A DNA stretch of 64,000 nucleotides, taken from Bacteroidales bacterium UBA5326 (lineage in GTDB: Bacteria; Bacteroidota; Bacteroidia; Bacteroidales; UBA932). Positions 14,940-25,103 of this stretch are shown piece by piece. The notes below the pieces were generated by a model. The model ran no database searches. It was not told where the DNA came from and was given only the letters and a program-made list of their open reading frames with translations. How positions within the stretch are numbered: the first letter of the stretch is position 1; every line of letters starts with the position of its first letter. A program made the translations under genes and the position numbers. The stretch covers positions 1 to 64,000 of the forward strand of contig DHQY01000011.1 in the NCBI GenBank assembly GCA_002408205.1, given 5' to 3'.

Positions 14940-17924
14940 ATGAAATGCTTAATTAACGTACCTTTAAAAAGGTTACTGACAATCCTTGCAGCCGTTTTGT
15001 TTTTGCTTTTGTCCCCGCGGGCACAGGCACAGACAATGACTGTGGGGGGAGTTGTCTACGACAAAGACCATGCGGTCATTCCCGGTGTTTCCATTTTTGA
15101 TAAAGATAATCCGGACAACCTTACAACATCGGGACTTGACGGGACTTATGCCATAACGGTACTTCCTGGAGCCCGGCTTGAGTTTTCCTATATGGGGTTT
15201 CGGACCCAGCTGGTGGATGTCGCCGGCAGAGCCGGGATAGATGTCATCATGCAAGAAGATTCGTTTTTACTCGAGGAGATGGTGGTTATCGGGTACGGTA
15301 CCATCAGGAAATCCGATCTTACCGGGTCGGTATCCCGGGTTGGTGGAGATTTGCTTTCAGACAAGCCGGTAACAAGTTTTGGACAGGCACTGCAGGGCAG
15401 GGCAGCCGGTGTGTATGTTGTGGACAACGGGAATCCTCAGGAGAATGTTTCCATAAAGATCAGGGGATTGGGTACCATAAACGACAGCAATCCGCTGTAT
15501 GTAATTGACGGAGCTCCAATGAGTATGGGCCTGAATTCCATAAATATGCTGGATATTGAAAGCATAGATATCCTTAAAGATGCTTCGGCTACAGCCATTT
15601 ACGGTTCCCGTGGCGCTAACGGTGTGGTCCTTATTACAACAAAAAAAGGAAAACAGGGAGACGGCAAAATTTGTGTGAAAGCCAATGTGGGTGTTTCTCA
15701 GGCTACCGATATGCCCCAAATGCTGAATGCAGCCCAATATGCGGAACTCAGCAACGAAATGCTTTCTGCCGGCGGTGTGGCACCCAATCCGGCATGGGCA
15801 GACCCGGCTTCGCTGGGAGAGGGTACAAACTGGATTGATGCCATGTTCAATCCGGCGCTTTCACAGATTTATTCCCTGAGTTATTCGGGCGGTGGTGATA
15901 AAAACAATTATTATGTATCGGGTAGTTATTCAGATATTGACGGTATTGTAAAGAGTGTCGGATATAAACGACTGACCCTGCAGCTGAACGGGACACATAA
16001 AGTTAAACCCTGGATTGAATTCGGACATAATATAAGTTTCAGCTACGATAAAAAAACAAGCGGAACATATAGCCTTAACGATGTATTCCGGTCACTGCCT
16101 ACCCAGCCCATATTTGAAGAGGACGGAACGTATGCCGGTCCGGAAGGAAATTCATACTGGGTGGGAAACATCAGGAACCAATACGGAACGGCGGAGATCG
16201 ATAAAAATCTAACACAGGGATACAATCTGCTGGGTACTGTATATGCCGAGGCTTCTATACTTAAGGGTCTGAAATTCAAATCTCTGGGCAGCTTGGAAGC
16301 TAAATTCGCATACAACACTAATTTTATTCCTGCCTATAAATGGAAACCCATCGAAGTGGCGGCTTCTTCCCTGTATAAAGGTACCGGAAGGTATTTCAGT
16401 TACTTGTGGGATAATTATTTCACTTATGACAGAACGTTCGGTAAACATTCAATCAATGCTATGGCCGGAGCCAGCCTTCAATGGGGCAGTGAAGACTATT
16501 TTAACGGAACAAAAGACGAATTTCTGAAAGACGAGGTGAACCAACTTAAAAATGCTACCAATATCCTGTCTTTTACCGGGAGCGGAAGCGAATGGGCCCT
16601 GGCATCTTTTATGTTCAGAGCCAATTACTCCTATGCCGATAAATATTATGCTACCGTGACCGTACGTGAAGACGCCTCTTCCCGTTTTGGCGCCAATAAC
16701 CGATGGGGAACTTTTCCGTCTTTCTCTCTGGCCTGGAGGCTGAGCAATGAATCGTGGTTTAACCGGCACGGCTTTGTTTCCGACCTGAAATTACGTGCCG
16801 GCTACGGGATTACGGGAAACCAGAATATCGGGAATTATACGTTTGCTTCTACGTTCAATACAGGACTCTATGTATTTAACGGAAAAACGGTCAGTACACT
16901 GGTGGCACACAAAATGCCGAATCCTAACGTTCACTGGGAAGAGGTAAAACAGTTTAATATAGGAGTTGACCTTGGCTTTCTGGAAAATCGTCTGAGATTG
17001 TCTGTAGATGCATACGACAAAGACACAGACGATATGCTGGTTGCCATGGCAGTTCCTGTATCATCGGGCTATTCAGATATTGACGTGCCTTATATCAATG
17101 CGGGAAAGGTCAATAACAAAGGGATAGAAGTAACATTATCTGCCGACATCTTTTCGCGCAAAGACTTTAATTGGACCTCCGATTTTAATATTACCTTCAA
17201 CAAGAACAAGATCGTAAGCTTGAACAGCGATACCCCAATGTACTACGGATCCGTTGAAATGTTGGGCAATACACGTGTTAATATGGAAGGTTATCCCATT
17301 GGATCATTCTTCGGAAATGTAATGGGAGGAATCTTCCAGAATCAAGCCGAGGTAGACAATTGGGCAGTTCAGGTGACAGGCGGTACGGCCCCCGGAGATA
17401 TCAAATTCCTGGATCTGAACAGTGACGGGGTAATTGATGATTACGACCGTACCATTATAGGGAATCCCAATCCCGATTTCTTTTTCTCTTGGAATAACCG
17501 GTTGACATATAAGAATTTTGACCTGGAGCTCTTTTTACAGGGAGTCTGTGGAAACGAGGTATACAATGCCAACAGAATATATCTGGAAGGCATGTCGGTG
17601 GCGTTCAACCAATATACTACCGTATTGAATCGTTGGACGGGAGAAGGTACATCCAACGATATGCCTCGCACCGTATATGGCGATCCCAACAAGAATCTGA
17701 GAAGTTCCAACAGGTTTGTAGAGGACGGCTCGTACCTGAGGATCAAAAACCTTTCGCTGGGCTATACGTTGCCCAAAGGATTCCGGGTCTATCTCTCCTG
17801 TCAGAACCTGTTTACGTTGACCAAATATTCCGGTTTTGACCCGGAAGTAGGCATTGACGGTTACGATTTGGGTAACTATCCGGTTACGCGAACCATAAGT
17901 TTAGGCCTTGATATTACTTTTTAA
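14940..17924 (+). CDS. SusC/RagA-family TonB-dependent transporter (PUL 1)
   Basis: 994 aa outer-membrane importer. A signal peptide ends in RAQAQ (about 31). A carboxypeptidase-regulatory-like domain follows (about 33-117; GVVYDKDHAVIPGVSIFD, LEFSYMGFRTQLVDV), then the plug (VVIGYGTIRKSDLTGSV, ALQGRAAGVYV, IRGLGTINDSNPLYVIDGAP, LKDASATAIYGSRGANGVV), and a long beta-barrel ending with a terminal aromatic in SLGLDITF. It works with the SusD lipoprotein 12 bp downstream to bring oligosaccharides into the periplasm with TonB energy. Lack of an STN domain fits control by the SusR-like protein rather than by an anti-sigma factor. Downstream GH66 and GH31 suggest dextran-type glucan as the cargo. 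Confidence 0.97.
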   Translation: MKCLINVPLKRLLTILAAVLFLLLSPRAQAQTMTVGGVVYDKDHAVIPGVSIFDKDNPDNLTTSGLDGTYAITVLPGARLEFSYMGFRTQLVDVAGRAGIDVIMQEDSFLLEEMVVIGYGTIRKSDLTGSVSRVGGDLLSDKPVTSFGQALQGRAAGVYVVDNGNPQENVSIKIRGLGTINDSNPLYVIDGAPMSMGLNSINMLDIESIDILKDASATAIYGSRGANGVVLITTKKGKQGDGKICVKANVGVSQATDMPQMLNAAQYAELSNEMLSAGGVAPNPAWADPASLGEGTNWIDAMFNPALSQIYSLSYSGGGDKNNYYVSGSYSDIDGIVKSVGYKRLTLQLNGTHKVKPWIEFGHNISFSYDKKTSGTYSLNDVFRSLPTQPIFEEDGTYAGPEGNSYWVGNIRNQYGTAEIDKNLTQGYNLLGTVYAEASILKGLKFKSLGSLEAKFAYNTNFIPAYKWKPIEVAASSLYKGTGRYFSYLWDNYFTYDRTFGKHSINAMAGASLQWGSEDYFNGTKDEFLKDEVNQLKNATNILSFTGSGSEWALASFMFRANYSYADKYYATVTVREDASSRFGANNRWGTFPSFSLAWRLSNESWFNRHGFVSDLKLRAGYGITGNQNIGNYTFASTFNTGLYVFNGKTVSTLVAHKMPNPNVHWEEVKQFNIGVDLGFLENRLRLSVDAYDKDTDDMLVAMAVPVSSGYSDIDVPYINAGKVNNKGIEVTLSADIFSRKDFNWTSDFNITFNKNKIVSLNSDTPMYYGSVEMLGNTRVNMEGYPIGSFFGNVMGGIFQNQAEVDNWAVQVTGGTAPGDIKFLDLNSDGVIDDYDRTIIGNPNPDFFFSWNNRLTYKNFDLELFLQGVCGNEVYNANRIYLEGMSVAFNQYTTVLNRWTGEGTSNDMPRTVYGDPNKNLRSSNRFVEDGSYLRIKNLSLGYTLPKGFRVYLSCQNLFTLTKYSGFDPEVGIDGYDLGNYPVTRTISLGLDITF

Positions 17925-17936
17925 CAAGAGACAGCA

Positions 17937-19415
17937 ATGAAAAAAATAATATTTTTAACTACTGTGGTTTTATTTGCGGCTATGCTGCAGAATTGCGAAG
18001 ATTTTCTGGAAAAAGCGCCATTGGATACAATCAGTACAGACAGTGAACTGAACGAAACGGATGCTGTTGCCCTGATAAATGCAGCCTATCAACCGCTTCA
18101 ATGGGCCAAATTATATAATATGCGTATCTGGACCACAGATATTGTCGCCGGTAACAGCTACGTGGGAGCAGACGGAGCATCCGACGGAATTGAGACAACG
18201 GACCTTGCCAATTTTACGGCTTCTTCCAGCAATATGGCTGCCCTGGACGTGTGGCGCGGGCCCAATCCCGGCATATTACGCTGTAATATTGTCTTGTCAA
18301 AGGTTCCTGAAATTCCCATGGATGATGCATTAAGACAGCGGGTACTGGGTGAAGCTTATTTTCTGCGGGCGCATTATTACTTTATTCTCGTAAGACTGTT
18401 TGGAGATGTGCCCCTGATCACCCAGCCGCTTGTGGCCGGTGACAATCTGGCCAGACCCAGGAATCCTAAATCTGAGGTATACGATCTGATTATTGACGAT
18501 TGCAATAAGGCCATAGAAATGCTGCCTGTCAAGGCCTCCTACGGTGCTTCTGACCTAGGCCGCGCCTGCCGTGAAGCGGCCATGGCTCAACTGGCGAAGG
18601 TCTATCTGACCCTCGGCACTAATTACCAGGAGGTAGTCAACTTGTGCGAAAATATAGAAGGGCTTGGCTATGATTTGTCCAAAATGGATTATGCTACTAA
18701 TTTTAACGCAACAATAGATAACGGCCCCGAATCGCTCTTTGAAGTACAATATTCCGGATCTACCGTTTATGATTTTTGGGGCAATGATAACCAGGCCTGT
18801 TGGCTGAGTACCTTCATGGGGCCCCGGAACTCGGGATGGGTTGGCGGATCCTATGGCTGGCAGCATGTAACCCAGGAATTTGTAGATGCCTATGAAGAGG
18901 GCGATTTAAGAAAAGATGTTACCATTTTATATAAGGGATGTCCTCCGTTCGACGATAAGGAATACGACCCTTCCTGGTCTCTTACAGGATATAATGTGCG
19001 TAAATACCTTGTTCCTAAAAGTATTTCAAAAGAAATGAACACAAATCCCGCCAATATCGTCGTTTACCGATTTGCCGATGTGCTCCTTATGAAAGCCGAG
19101 GCCTTAGATGAACTGGGCGAAACCGTCCGTGCGCAGGTGCCACTGAACATAGTACGTGCCCGGGCCGGACTTCCTGCAGTTAACACAACAAATAAGGAAG
19201 AGATGAAAGAAATCATCATCCATGAGCGGAGAATGGAACTGGCTTTTGAAGGACACCGCTGGTTTGATCTCATTAGAATTGACAATGGCGATTATGCTGT
19301 AAAATTCTTCAAATCCATCGGGAAAATGAATGTGACAAAAGAGAGACTGTTGTACCCCATTCCCCAGGATGAAATTGACGATAATCCGGCCATAACCCAG
19401 AACCCTGGATATTAA
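17937..19415 (+). CDS. SusD/RagB-family glycan-binding lipoprotein (PUL 1)
   Basis: 492 aa surface lipoprotein that caps the SusC barrel. The signal peptide ends at the lipobox-like AMLQNC, followed by EDFLEKAPLDTIS, the classic start of a mature SusD. Helical TPR-like segments carry ALINAAYQPLQ, VLGEAYFLRAHYYFILVRLFGDVPL and YDLIIDDCNKAIEMLP. The C-terminal part has NIVVYRFADVLLMKAEALDELGE, IIHERRMELAFEGHRWFDLIR and ends YPIPQDEIDDNPAITQNPGY. All the expected SusD landmarks are present. Confidence 0.97.
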   Translation: MKKIIFLTTVVLFAAMLQNCEDFLEKAPLDTISTDSELNETDAVALINAAYQPLQWAKLYNMRIWTTDIVAGNSYVGADGASDGIETTDLANFTASSSNMAALDVWRGPNPGILRCNIVLSKVPEIPMDDALRQRVLGEAYFLRAHYYFILVRLFGDVPLITQPLVAGDNLARPRNPKSEVYDLIIDDCNKAIEMLPVKASYGASDLGRACREAAMAQLAKVYLTLGTNYQEVVNLCENIEGLGYDLSKMDYATNFNATIDNGPESLFEVQYSGSTVYDFWGNDNQACWLSTFMGPRNSGWVGGSYGWQHVTQEFVDAYEEGDLRKDVTILYKGCPPFDDKEYDPSWSLTGYNVRKYLVPKSISKEMNTNPANIVVYRFADVLLMKAEALDELGETVRAQVPLNIVRARAGLPAVNTTNKEEMKEIIIHERRMELAFEGHRWFDLIRIDNGDYAVKFFKSIGKMNVTKERLLYPIPQDEIDDNPAITQNPGY

Positions 19416-19438
19416 TTAACCGTAAAACAGAGAAAACA

Positions 19439-20905
19439 ATGAAAAAACATATATTACCCGTTATGATAATGCTCTTGCCTGTGCTTTTTCTGGCCGGGTG
19501 CAGCGACAGTATAGTGGACCTGGCCCCGGGCGAAACGCCACTGGCATTAACGGTAGATAACCAGAGCCTGGAACTGAGTGTGGCAAAAATGTCAAAAAAT
19601 GCCGTTACGTTTTCATGGACCAGCGGCACCAATAAGGGAACCAATTGTGCCCTGAACTATATTTTTCAGATAGACAGGCAGGGTAATAATTTTGCAGGAG
19701 GTTATTCGGCAGATCTGGGGAAGCGTGTTTATTCCCTTTCTTTTACCCATCTGCAGATGAATGAACTTCTGCTCAAGACTTTTGGCGCAGGCATTAAAGA
19801 ACAGGTGAACCTGGAAGCCCGTATAGTTGCCATTCCGGCAGATGAATCCGTTGAGGAACAGATAGCCGGATTAACTGCTTTGGCATATACTACATTCAAA
19901 CCGCTCCCTGAAAAATTATACCTGTTTGGAAGCGCTACACCCGGCGGCTGGGATCTGAATGCCATAACAGAAATGAATTCGGTTGCCAACGCGCCCGGAA
20001 ATTTTGTCTGGACAGGTACCCTTACCGCTGGTGAATTCAAGTTTATGACTGGAACCGCAGATTATATCCCTTCATATAACCGCGATCCGGAGAATGCCGG
20101 TAAGTTATTGTACAGGGAAAGCTACGACCAGCCCGACGAAAAATTCGTTATTGAGGGATATGGGGGTTACAGAATTGCAGTCGATCTGGTTAAGATGACA
20201 ATATCTATATCAAAAGAAACCGGCCCCCGGTTCAATGACATTTATTTTGTAGGCAGTTTTACCGGCTGGAGTTTTGTTAAAATGAGAAAGGATCCCACCA
20301 ATCCGTTTACTTTCAGGCATGCCGGAGTTTTTGAATGGAATGGAGGCGGCGAGTTTAAATTTGCCACGGCAGACGGCAGCTGGGACAATATGTATCATCC
20401 ATCTGTGGCCAATGCGCCTTACACGCATACAGCCGTTATCTTTACCAGTCCCAATGACAATAAATGGTTACTTACAGAAAGCGAATGCGGCAAGCCGTAC
20501 AAATTATACCTCGATATCACAGAAGGTAAAGAAAAGATGGTTATGACACCGTTTGTTCCTTTTGAAAATCTGTGGATGGTGGGAGATGCCACTCCAGGCG
20601 GATGGAGCATTTCAGACGGTACGGCACTGACGCGTAGCAGTGATTATATCTTCACCTGGACCGGTACATTAAACCAGGGAGAGATGAAAATTACCTGCGA
20701 TAAGCAAGGTGACTGGATGGGAGCCTGGTTTATGTCTTATGCCGAGGCAGAAGAACCCTCCGGAGAAACACAGATGATGACCTTTGTAGATAAGAAAAAC
20801 GATCCGTCGCAGGGCGGAGTGGACAGAAAATGGAAAATCACATCTTCCGGAAGATATACCATCACAGTCGATCAATTGAATGAAACCATCACGTTTAAGA
20901 AATAA
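19439..20905 (+). CDS. SusE/SusF-type surface glucan-binding lipoprotein
   Basis: 488 aa with lipobox FLAGC (C21). The N-terminal domain (about 30-150; ALTVDNQSLELSVAKMSKN, VTFSWTSG, YIFQIDRQG) matches the SusE Ig-like domain. Three starch-binding-type CBM modules follow, each opening with a similar strand: LYLFGSATPGGWDL (about 160), IYFVGSFTGWSF (about 273) and LWMVGDATPGGWSI (about 383). Each carries Trp residues suited to stacking on sugar. Three modules is the SusF number; SusE has two. It should sit on the cell surface and hold alpha-glucan close to the enzymes. Its 3' end overlaps the GH66 start by 26 bp. Confidence 0.9.
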   Translation: MKKHILPVMIMLLPVLFLAGCSDSIVDLAPGETPLALTVDNQSLELSVAKMSKNAVTFSWTSGTNKGTNCALNYIFQIDRQGNNFAGGYSADLGKRVYSLSFTHLQMNELLLKTFGAGIKEQVNLEARIVAIPADESVEEQIAGLTALAYTTFKPLPEKLYLFGSATPGGWDLNAITEMNSVANAPGNFVWTGTLTAGEFKFMTGTADYIPSYNRDPENAGKLLYRESYDQPDEKFVIEGYGGYRIAVDLVKMTISISKETGPRFNDIYFVGSFTGWSFVKMRKDPTNPFTFRHAGVFEWNGGGEFKFATADGSWDNMYHPSVANAPYTHTAVIFTSPNDNKWLLTESECGKPYKLYLDITEGKEKMVMTPFVPFENLWMVGDATPGGWSISDGTALTRSSDYIFTWTGTLNQGEMKITCDKQGDWMGAWFMSYAEAEEPSGETQMMTFVDKKNDPSQGGVDRKWKITSSGRYTITVDQLNETITFKK

Positions 20906-22658
20906 CAAACTATTTTTTATTCTGTGTTTAACGGAATGCGTCCTACTCTCCGGTTGCAGAAAAAATCCGCAAGGGTCCGGACTGCCGGAGGGAGGACCGG
21001 ATTCCGTAACGACGGTTGTCCTGTCTTGTGATAAAGCTCGTTATGACCCGGGGAGTACCGCTCATTTTCAATGCGATCCCGCCATGGATGCGTCTATTGA
21101 ATACCGGGTGAGGTACAGACACCTCGACTCCATCGTCCATGAAGAATCCGTAACGGGTAATACATGGAGCTGGACGGTCCCCGGAGAAGATTTCAGGGGA
21201 TATCTGGTTGAGTTATATGCGGTACAGGGAACAGATCTGATTTTGGCCGGGTCGACAGGGTTGGACGTATCGAGCCGATGGACCCGCTTCCCCAGGTATG
21301 GATTTCTTTCCTCTTTCGGCGCATTAAAACAGGAAAAAATGGCCGGAGTGATCGACAATCTTTGCCGCTTTCATATAAACGGAATTCAATATTACGACTG
21401 GCACTGTGACCACAACAGACCCCTGGCGGGAACGGTGGAACAACCGGCCGGTTCGTGGCCGGACATAGGCGGTCGGACCCAGTATAAAGCTACGGTGGAA
21501 GAATATATTTCCCTGGCCAGAGAGAAAAATATGGCCTCTATGTTTTATGATTTGTGTTACGGGGTGCTTACTAACGGAGCAGCAGACGGAGTGAAAGAGG
21601 AATGGTATATTTTCACGGACCGAAATCATTTACACAAAGATGTGCTTGAACTTTCTCCTCCCTTTAGGAGCCCGATTTACCTGACAGATCCTTCTAACCC
21701 GTTTTGGCTGGACTATTTTTCTGCCCGGGTGGCCGATGTTTACTGTGTTTATGATTTTGACGGATTCCATATAGATCAGCTGGGAGAAAGGGGGGCGAGG
21801 TACGATTATAATGGCGGGACAGTGGATATGGCCCGGGGCTATGGAAAATTTCTTAACCGAATGAATTCGGATTATCCGCAAAAAACACATGTATTCAATG
21901 CAGTGGCAGGTTACGGCCAGCAATCGATTGCCTGGTCCGGAGCCGATTTTCTTTACAACGAAGTATGGTCGAACCAGTCCTCTTACGCCGATCTCAAAAA
22001 TATTATTGATCTGAATGCATATTATTCAGGGGGAAAACTCAACACAGTGTTGGCCGCATATATGAATTATGATAAGGCCAATACCGCGGGAACATTCAAT
22101 ACTCCCGGCGTATTAATGACAGAGGCCGTTATTTTTGCCTCGGGCGGTTCGCACCTGGAGCTGGGAGAACACATGTTGTGCAAGGAATATTTTCCCAATA
22201 ATAATCTGTCTATGGACAAACAACTTTCCATAGGACTGGTGTCCTATTATGACTTTCTTGTTGCCTATGAAAACCTTCTAAGAGACGGAGGTTCATTTAA
22301 CGAGGTGTCTTTGAATGCGGTTTCTTCGTCTTTTTCCGTGGACAGCTGGCCCCCCCGCACAGGCAAAGTGATCTACCTGGCAAAACAGGTGGGAAACCGT
22401 CAGGTTATTCACCTGTTGAACTATTCGAATGCCATTTCGTTAAGCTGGCGGGATCTTAACGGAGAACAACCCGAACAGCGTCTGATCCGGGACGCTGTGT
22501 TCCGATTGATAACAACAAAAAATATTAACAAAATCTGGGCAGCTACCCCCGATCCGGAAGGAGCAAAGTACCGGGAACTTGAATACACGCAGGGGAGCGG
22601 ATATGTGACTTTCACCGTTCCTGTGCTCAATTACTGGACTATGGTAGTCATTCAGTAG
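20880..22658 (+). CDS. GH66 dextranase-like endo-enzyme, lipoprotein
   Basis: 592 aa with signal peptide and lipobox LLSGC (C26), so probably on the cell surface. The catalytic (beta/alpha)8 barrel begins near 135 (YGFLSSFGALKQEKM, INGIQYYDWHCDHNRPL). It carries the GH66 hallmarks DGFHIDQLG, with candidate nucleophile D299, and LYNEVWS, with candidate acid E361. The region SGGSHLELGEHMLCKEYFPNN is also typical. GH66 enzymes are endo-dextranases or make cyclo-isomaltooligosaccharides; the absence of the long CITase insert favours dextranase. The start lies 26 bp inside the SusE/F-like gene, and no later Met allows a signal peptide. It probably cuts alpha-1,6-glucan for import. Confidence 0.92.
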   Translation: MKPSRLRNNKLFFILCLTECVLLSGCRKNPQGSGLPEGGPDSVTTVVLSCDKARYDPGSTAHFQCDPAMDASIEYRVRYRHLDSIVHEESVTGNTWSWTVPGEDFRGYLVELYAVQGTDLILAGSTGLDVSSRWTRFPRYGFLSSFGALKQEKMAGVIDNLCRFHINGIQYYDWHCDHNRPLAGTVEQPAGSWPDIGGRTQYKATVEEYISLAREKNMASMFYDLCYGVLTNGAADGVKEEWYIFTDRNHLHKDVLELSPPFRSPIYLTDPSNPFWLDYFSARVADVYCVYDFDGFHIDQLGERGARYDYNGGTVDMARGYGKFLNRMNSDYPQKTHVFNAVAGYGQQSIAWSGADFLYNEVWSNQSSYADLKNIIDLNAYYSGGKLNTVLAAYMNYDKANTAGTFNTPGVLMTEAVIFASGGSHLELGEHMLCKEYFPNNNLSMDKQLSIGLVSYYDFLVAYENLLRDGGSFNEVSLNAVSSSFSVDSWPPRTGKVIYLAKQVGNRQVIHLLNYSNAISLSWRDLNGEQPEQRLIRDAVFRLITTKNINKIWAATPDPEGAKYRELEYTQGSGYVTFTVPVLNYWTMVVIQ

Positions 22659-25103
22659 ATGAGGCAAATTTTTCTTATATATATCTTTTTGCTGGTACCG
22701 TTTTATGTTTTTTCACAGGCAGTGATCTCCTACGAAAAGGCGGATGACCGGACTGTTATTTTCCGTTTAGACAACTCCGCTGCGCTGGCTTTGAAATGCT
22801 GCAGCCCGGAGATCCTGAAAATCACCTACCTGCCATCGGGACGGTACGAGTCTGAAGCCTCTTCTTTTGCCGTAATAAATGATGAGCCTTCCGATGCGGG
22901 GACACTGAATGTATCGGGTGAGGGTTCTGCTTATGAATTTTATACGTCCCAATTGCGAATTGTTATCTCAAAAGAACCCGTCAGGCTCCGCATCTATGAC
23001 AAATACCAGAAATTACTTTTTTCTGATACTCCGGAGAACGGACATGCAGCCGATAAAGCGGGACATGTTGTATCCAACAAACTGCTCAGGGACGATGAAC
23101 AGATCTTCGGGCTGGGAGAAAAAGCCGGACCAATGTCCAGGCGCGGAGGCACATTTAAAATGTGGAACAGCGACAAACCATGCTATAGTACCACGGAGGA
23201 TCCGCTATATAAGTCAATTCCTTTCTTCATGAGCAGCTACCAATACGGGATATTTTTTGATAACACTTATAAGACGGTTTTTCGTTTTGGAACGGAAAAT
23301 CCCGATACCTATTCTTTTTTTACCCCCGGCGGGTCCATGGTTTATTATTTCATTTACGGCAGGAATTATAAGGAAATACTTACCCGGTACGTGGCGCTTA
23401 CCGGTAAGCCCATTATGCCGCCCAGATGGGCCTTTGGTTTTGCCCAGTGCCGTGGTCTGTATACCAATGAAGAATTGGCCAGGGAGGTAGCACGCACTTT
23501 TCGTGAAAAACAAATTCCCTGCGACGTAATCTATCAGGATATCGGGTGGACCCAACATCTCCAGGATTTTACATGGGAGGAAGAAAATTATTCCAATCCT
23601 CAGGGAATGATTCGTGACCTGGCCGCGATGGGTTTCAAAATGATCGTTTCGCAAGACCCAGTAGTATCGCAAAAAAACAGAAAACAATGGAAAGAGGCCG
23701 ATTCCCTGGGGTATTTTACAAAAGACACATGTACCGGCCTCACATACGATATGCCCTGGCCGTGGGGCGGCCCTTGTGGTGTAGTTGACTTCACAAAACC
23801 CGGAGTAGCCGACTGGTGGGGAGCATACCAACAGAAACCGCTCAATATGGGGGTGAAGGGCTTTTGGACCGACATGGGTGAACCGGCCTGGAGTAACGAA
23901 GAAAATACCGAACGGCTTTCCATGCTTCATTATGACGGGATGCACGACCGGATTCATAATGTGTACGGATTAACTTGGGATAAAGTGGTTACGGAACAGT
24001 TTAATAAACGTAATCCAGGAAAAAGAATATTCCAGATGACCCGGGCAGGATATGCCGGTATTCAGCGTTATGCTTTCAGCTGGACCGGTGACAGTGGCAA
24101 CGGGGCCGATGTAACGCAGGGCTGGGAACAGATGGCCGGCCAGATACCGGTTATGCTGTCGGCCGGTTTGAGCGGTATCCCTTTTATTACGTGTGATATA
24201 TCGGGGTACTGCGGAGATATTACGGATTATTCCGCCATGGCCGAATTGTATGTGCGCTGGATACAGTTGGGCGTGTTTACACCCCTCTCACGGGCACATC
24301 ACGAAGGCAACTGGGCCGTGGAACCCTGGCAGTTCGGACCTGTTGCGGAAGCTTTTTCAAAATCCGCCATTGAACTTAAATACACTCTTATACCGTATAT
24401 ATATTCCTGTGCCCGTGAAGCACACGATATGGGCTGGCCCATTATGCGAAGTATGTTTTTTGAGTTTCCCGAAGACAGGAACACCTTCCTGCTGAATGAA
24501 CAGTTCATGTTCGGCAGCGTGATCCTGGTGGCTCCTGTCCTCGAAAAAGGCGCCCTTACAAAAAAAGTATATCTGCCCAAAGGAGAATGGGTGGATTTCT
24601 ATGACAGGCATACAGTATATTCCGGCGGAGCCTGGATAACTGTTGAGGCCCCATTGTCACGAATTCCTTTGTTTATTAAAAAAGGATCGGTCATTCCCAC
24701 GCAACCGGTAATGCAATACCTGGATGAAGTACAAGGATATCCTGTCTGGTTTGAAGTAATACCCGGCAATGAGACGGCAACCTGCACATTCTACGAAGAC
24801 GATGGAGAAAGTACAGATTACCTGGAAGACGGGTGGACGTCCCGCCGTATTACGTGTATTCCCGTTGATAAAGGTTATTCCATTACCATTGAAGCACCCC
24901 GTAAAGGAACTTATGCCAACAAATATGAACGCCGGTTAGGAATCCGGTTATATTGTGACAAGGGTCCCAAAGCGATAAAAATTAACGGACGTCCCATGAG
25001 AAAGAAAACTTTCTGGAACTGGGATTCGCAACAAGGTGTCTGTACCGTTATGTTCCCCGATATTCCTGAAACCATAACAGTTGATATTACATACAATAAA
25101 TAA
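22659..25103 (+). CDS. GH31 alpha-glucosidase (PUL 1)
   Basis: 814 aa with cleavable signal peptide (MRQIFLIYIFLLVPFYVFSQ), so periplasmic. After an N-terminal beta-sandwich (LGLGEKAGPMSRRGGTFKMWN region), the barrel shows FWTDMGEP with nucleophile D405 and SWTGDSGNG with acid/base D478, then WIQLGVFTPLSRAHHEG. The C-terminal beta domains include KGEWVDFYD and FYEDDGES. These features fit GH31 alpha-glucosidases that trim isomalto- or malto-oligosaccharides to glucose. It starts immediately after the GH66 stop (TAG-ATG) and its own stop shares a base with the next start (TAATG), so the three enzymes are tightly coupled. Gene order equals that around BT3086 of B. thetaiotaomicron. Confidence 0.95.
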   Translation: MRQIFLIYIFLLVPFYVFSQAVISYEKADDRTVIFRLDNSAALALKCCSPEILKITYLPSGRYESEASSFAVINDEPSDAGTLNVSGEGSAYEFYTSQLRIVISKEPVRLRIYDKYQKLLFSDTPENGHAADKAGHVVSNKLLRDDEQIFGLGEKAGPMSRRGGTFKMWNSDKPCYSTTEDPLYKSIPFFMSSYQYGIFFDNTYKTVFRFGTENPDTYSFFTPGGSMVYYFIYGRNYKEILTRYVALTGKPIMPPRWAFGFAQCRGLYTNEELAREVARTFREKQIPCDVIYQDIGWTQHLQDFTWEEENYSNPQGMIRDLAAMGFKMIVSQDPVVSQKNRKQWKEADSLGYFTKDTCTGLTYDMPWPWGGPCGVVDFTKPGVADWWGAYQQKPLNMGVKGFWTDMGEPAWSNEENTERLSMLHYDGMHDRIHNVYGLTWDKVVTEQFNKRNPGKRIFQMTRAGYAGIQRYAFSWTGDSGNGADVTQGWEQMAGQIPVMLSAGLSGIPFITCDISGYCGDITDYSAMAELYVRWIQLGVFTPLSRAHHEGNWAVEPWQFGPVAEAFSKSAIELKYTLIPYIYSCAREAHDMGWPIMRSMFFEFPEDRNTFLLNEQFMFGSVILVAPVLEKGALTKKVYLPKGEWVDFYDRHTVYSGGAWITVEAPLSRIPLFIKKGSVIPTQPVMQYLDEVQGYPVWFEVIPGNETATCTFYEDDGESTDYLEDGWTSRRITCIPVDKGYSITIEAPRKGTYANKYERRLGIRLYCDKGPKAIKINGRPMRKKTFWNWDSQQGVCTVMFPDIPETITVDITYNK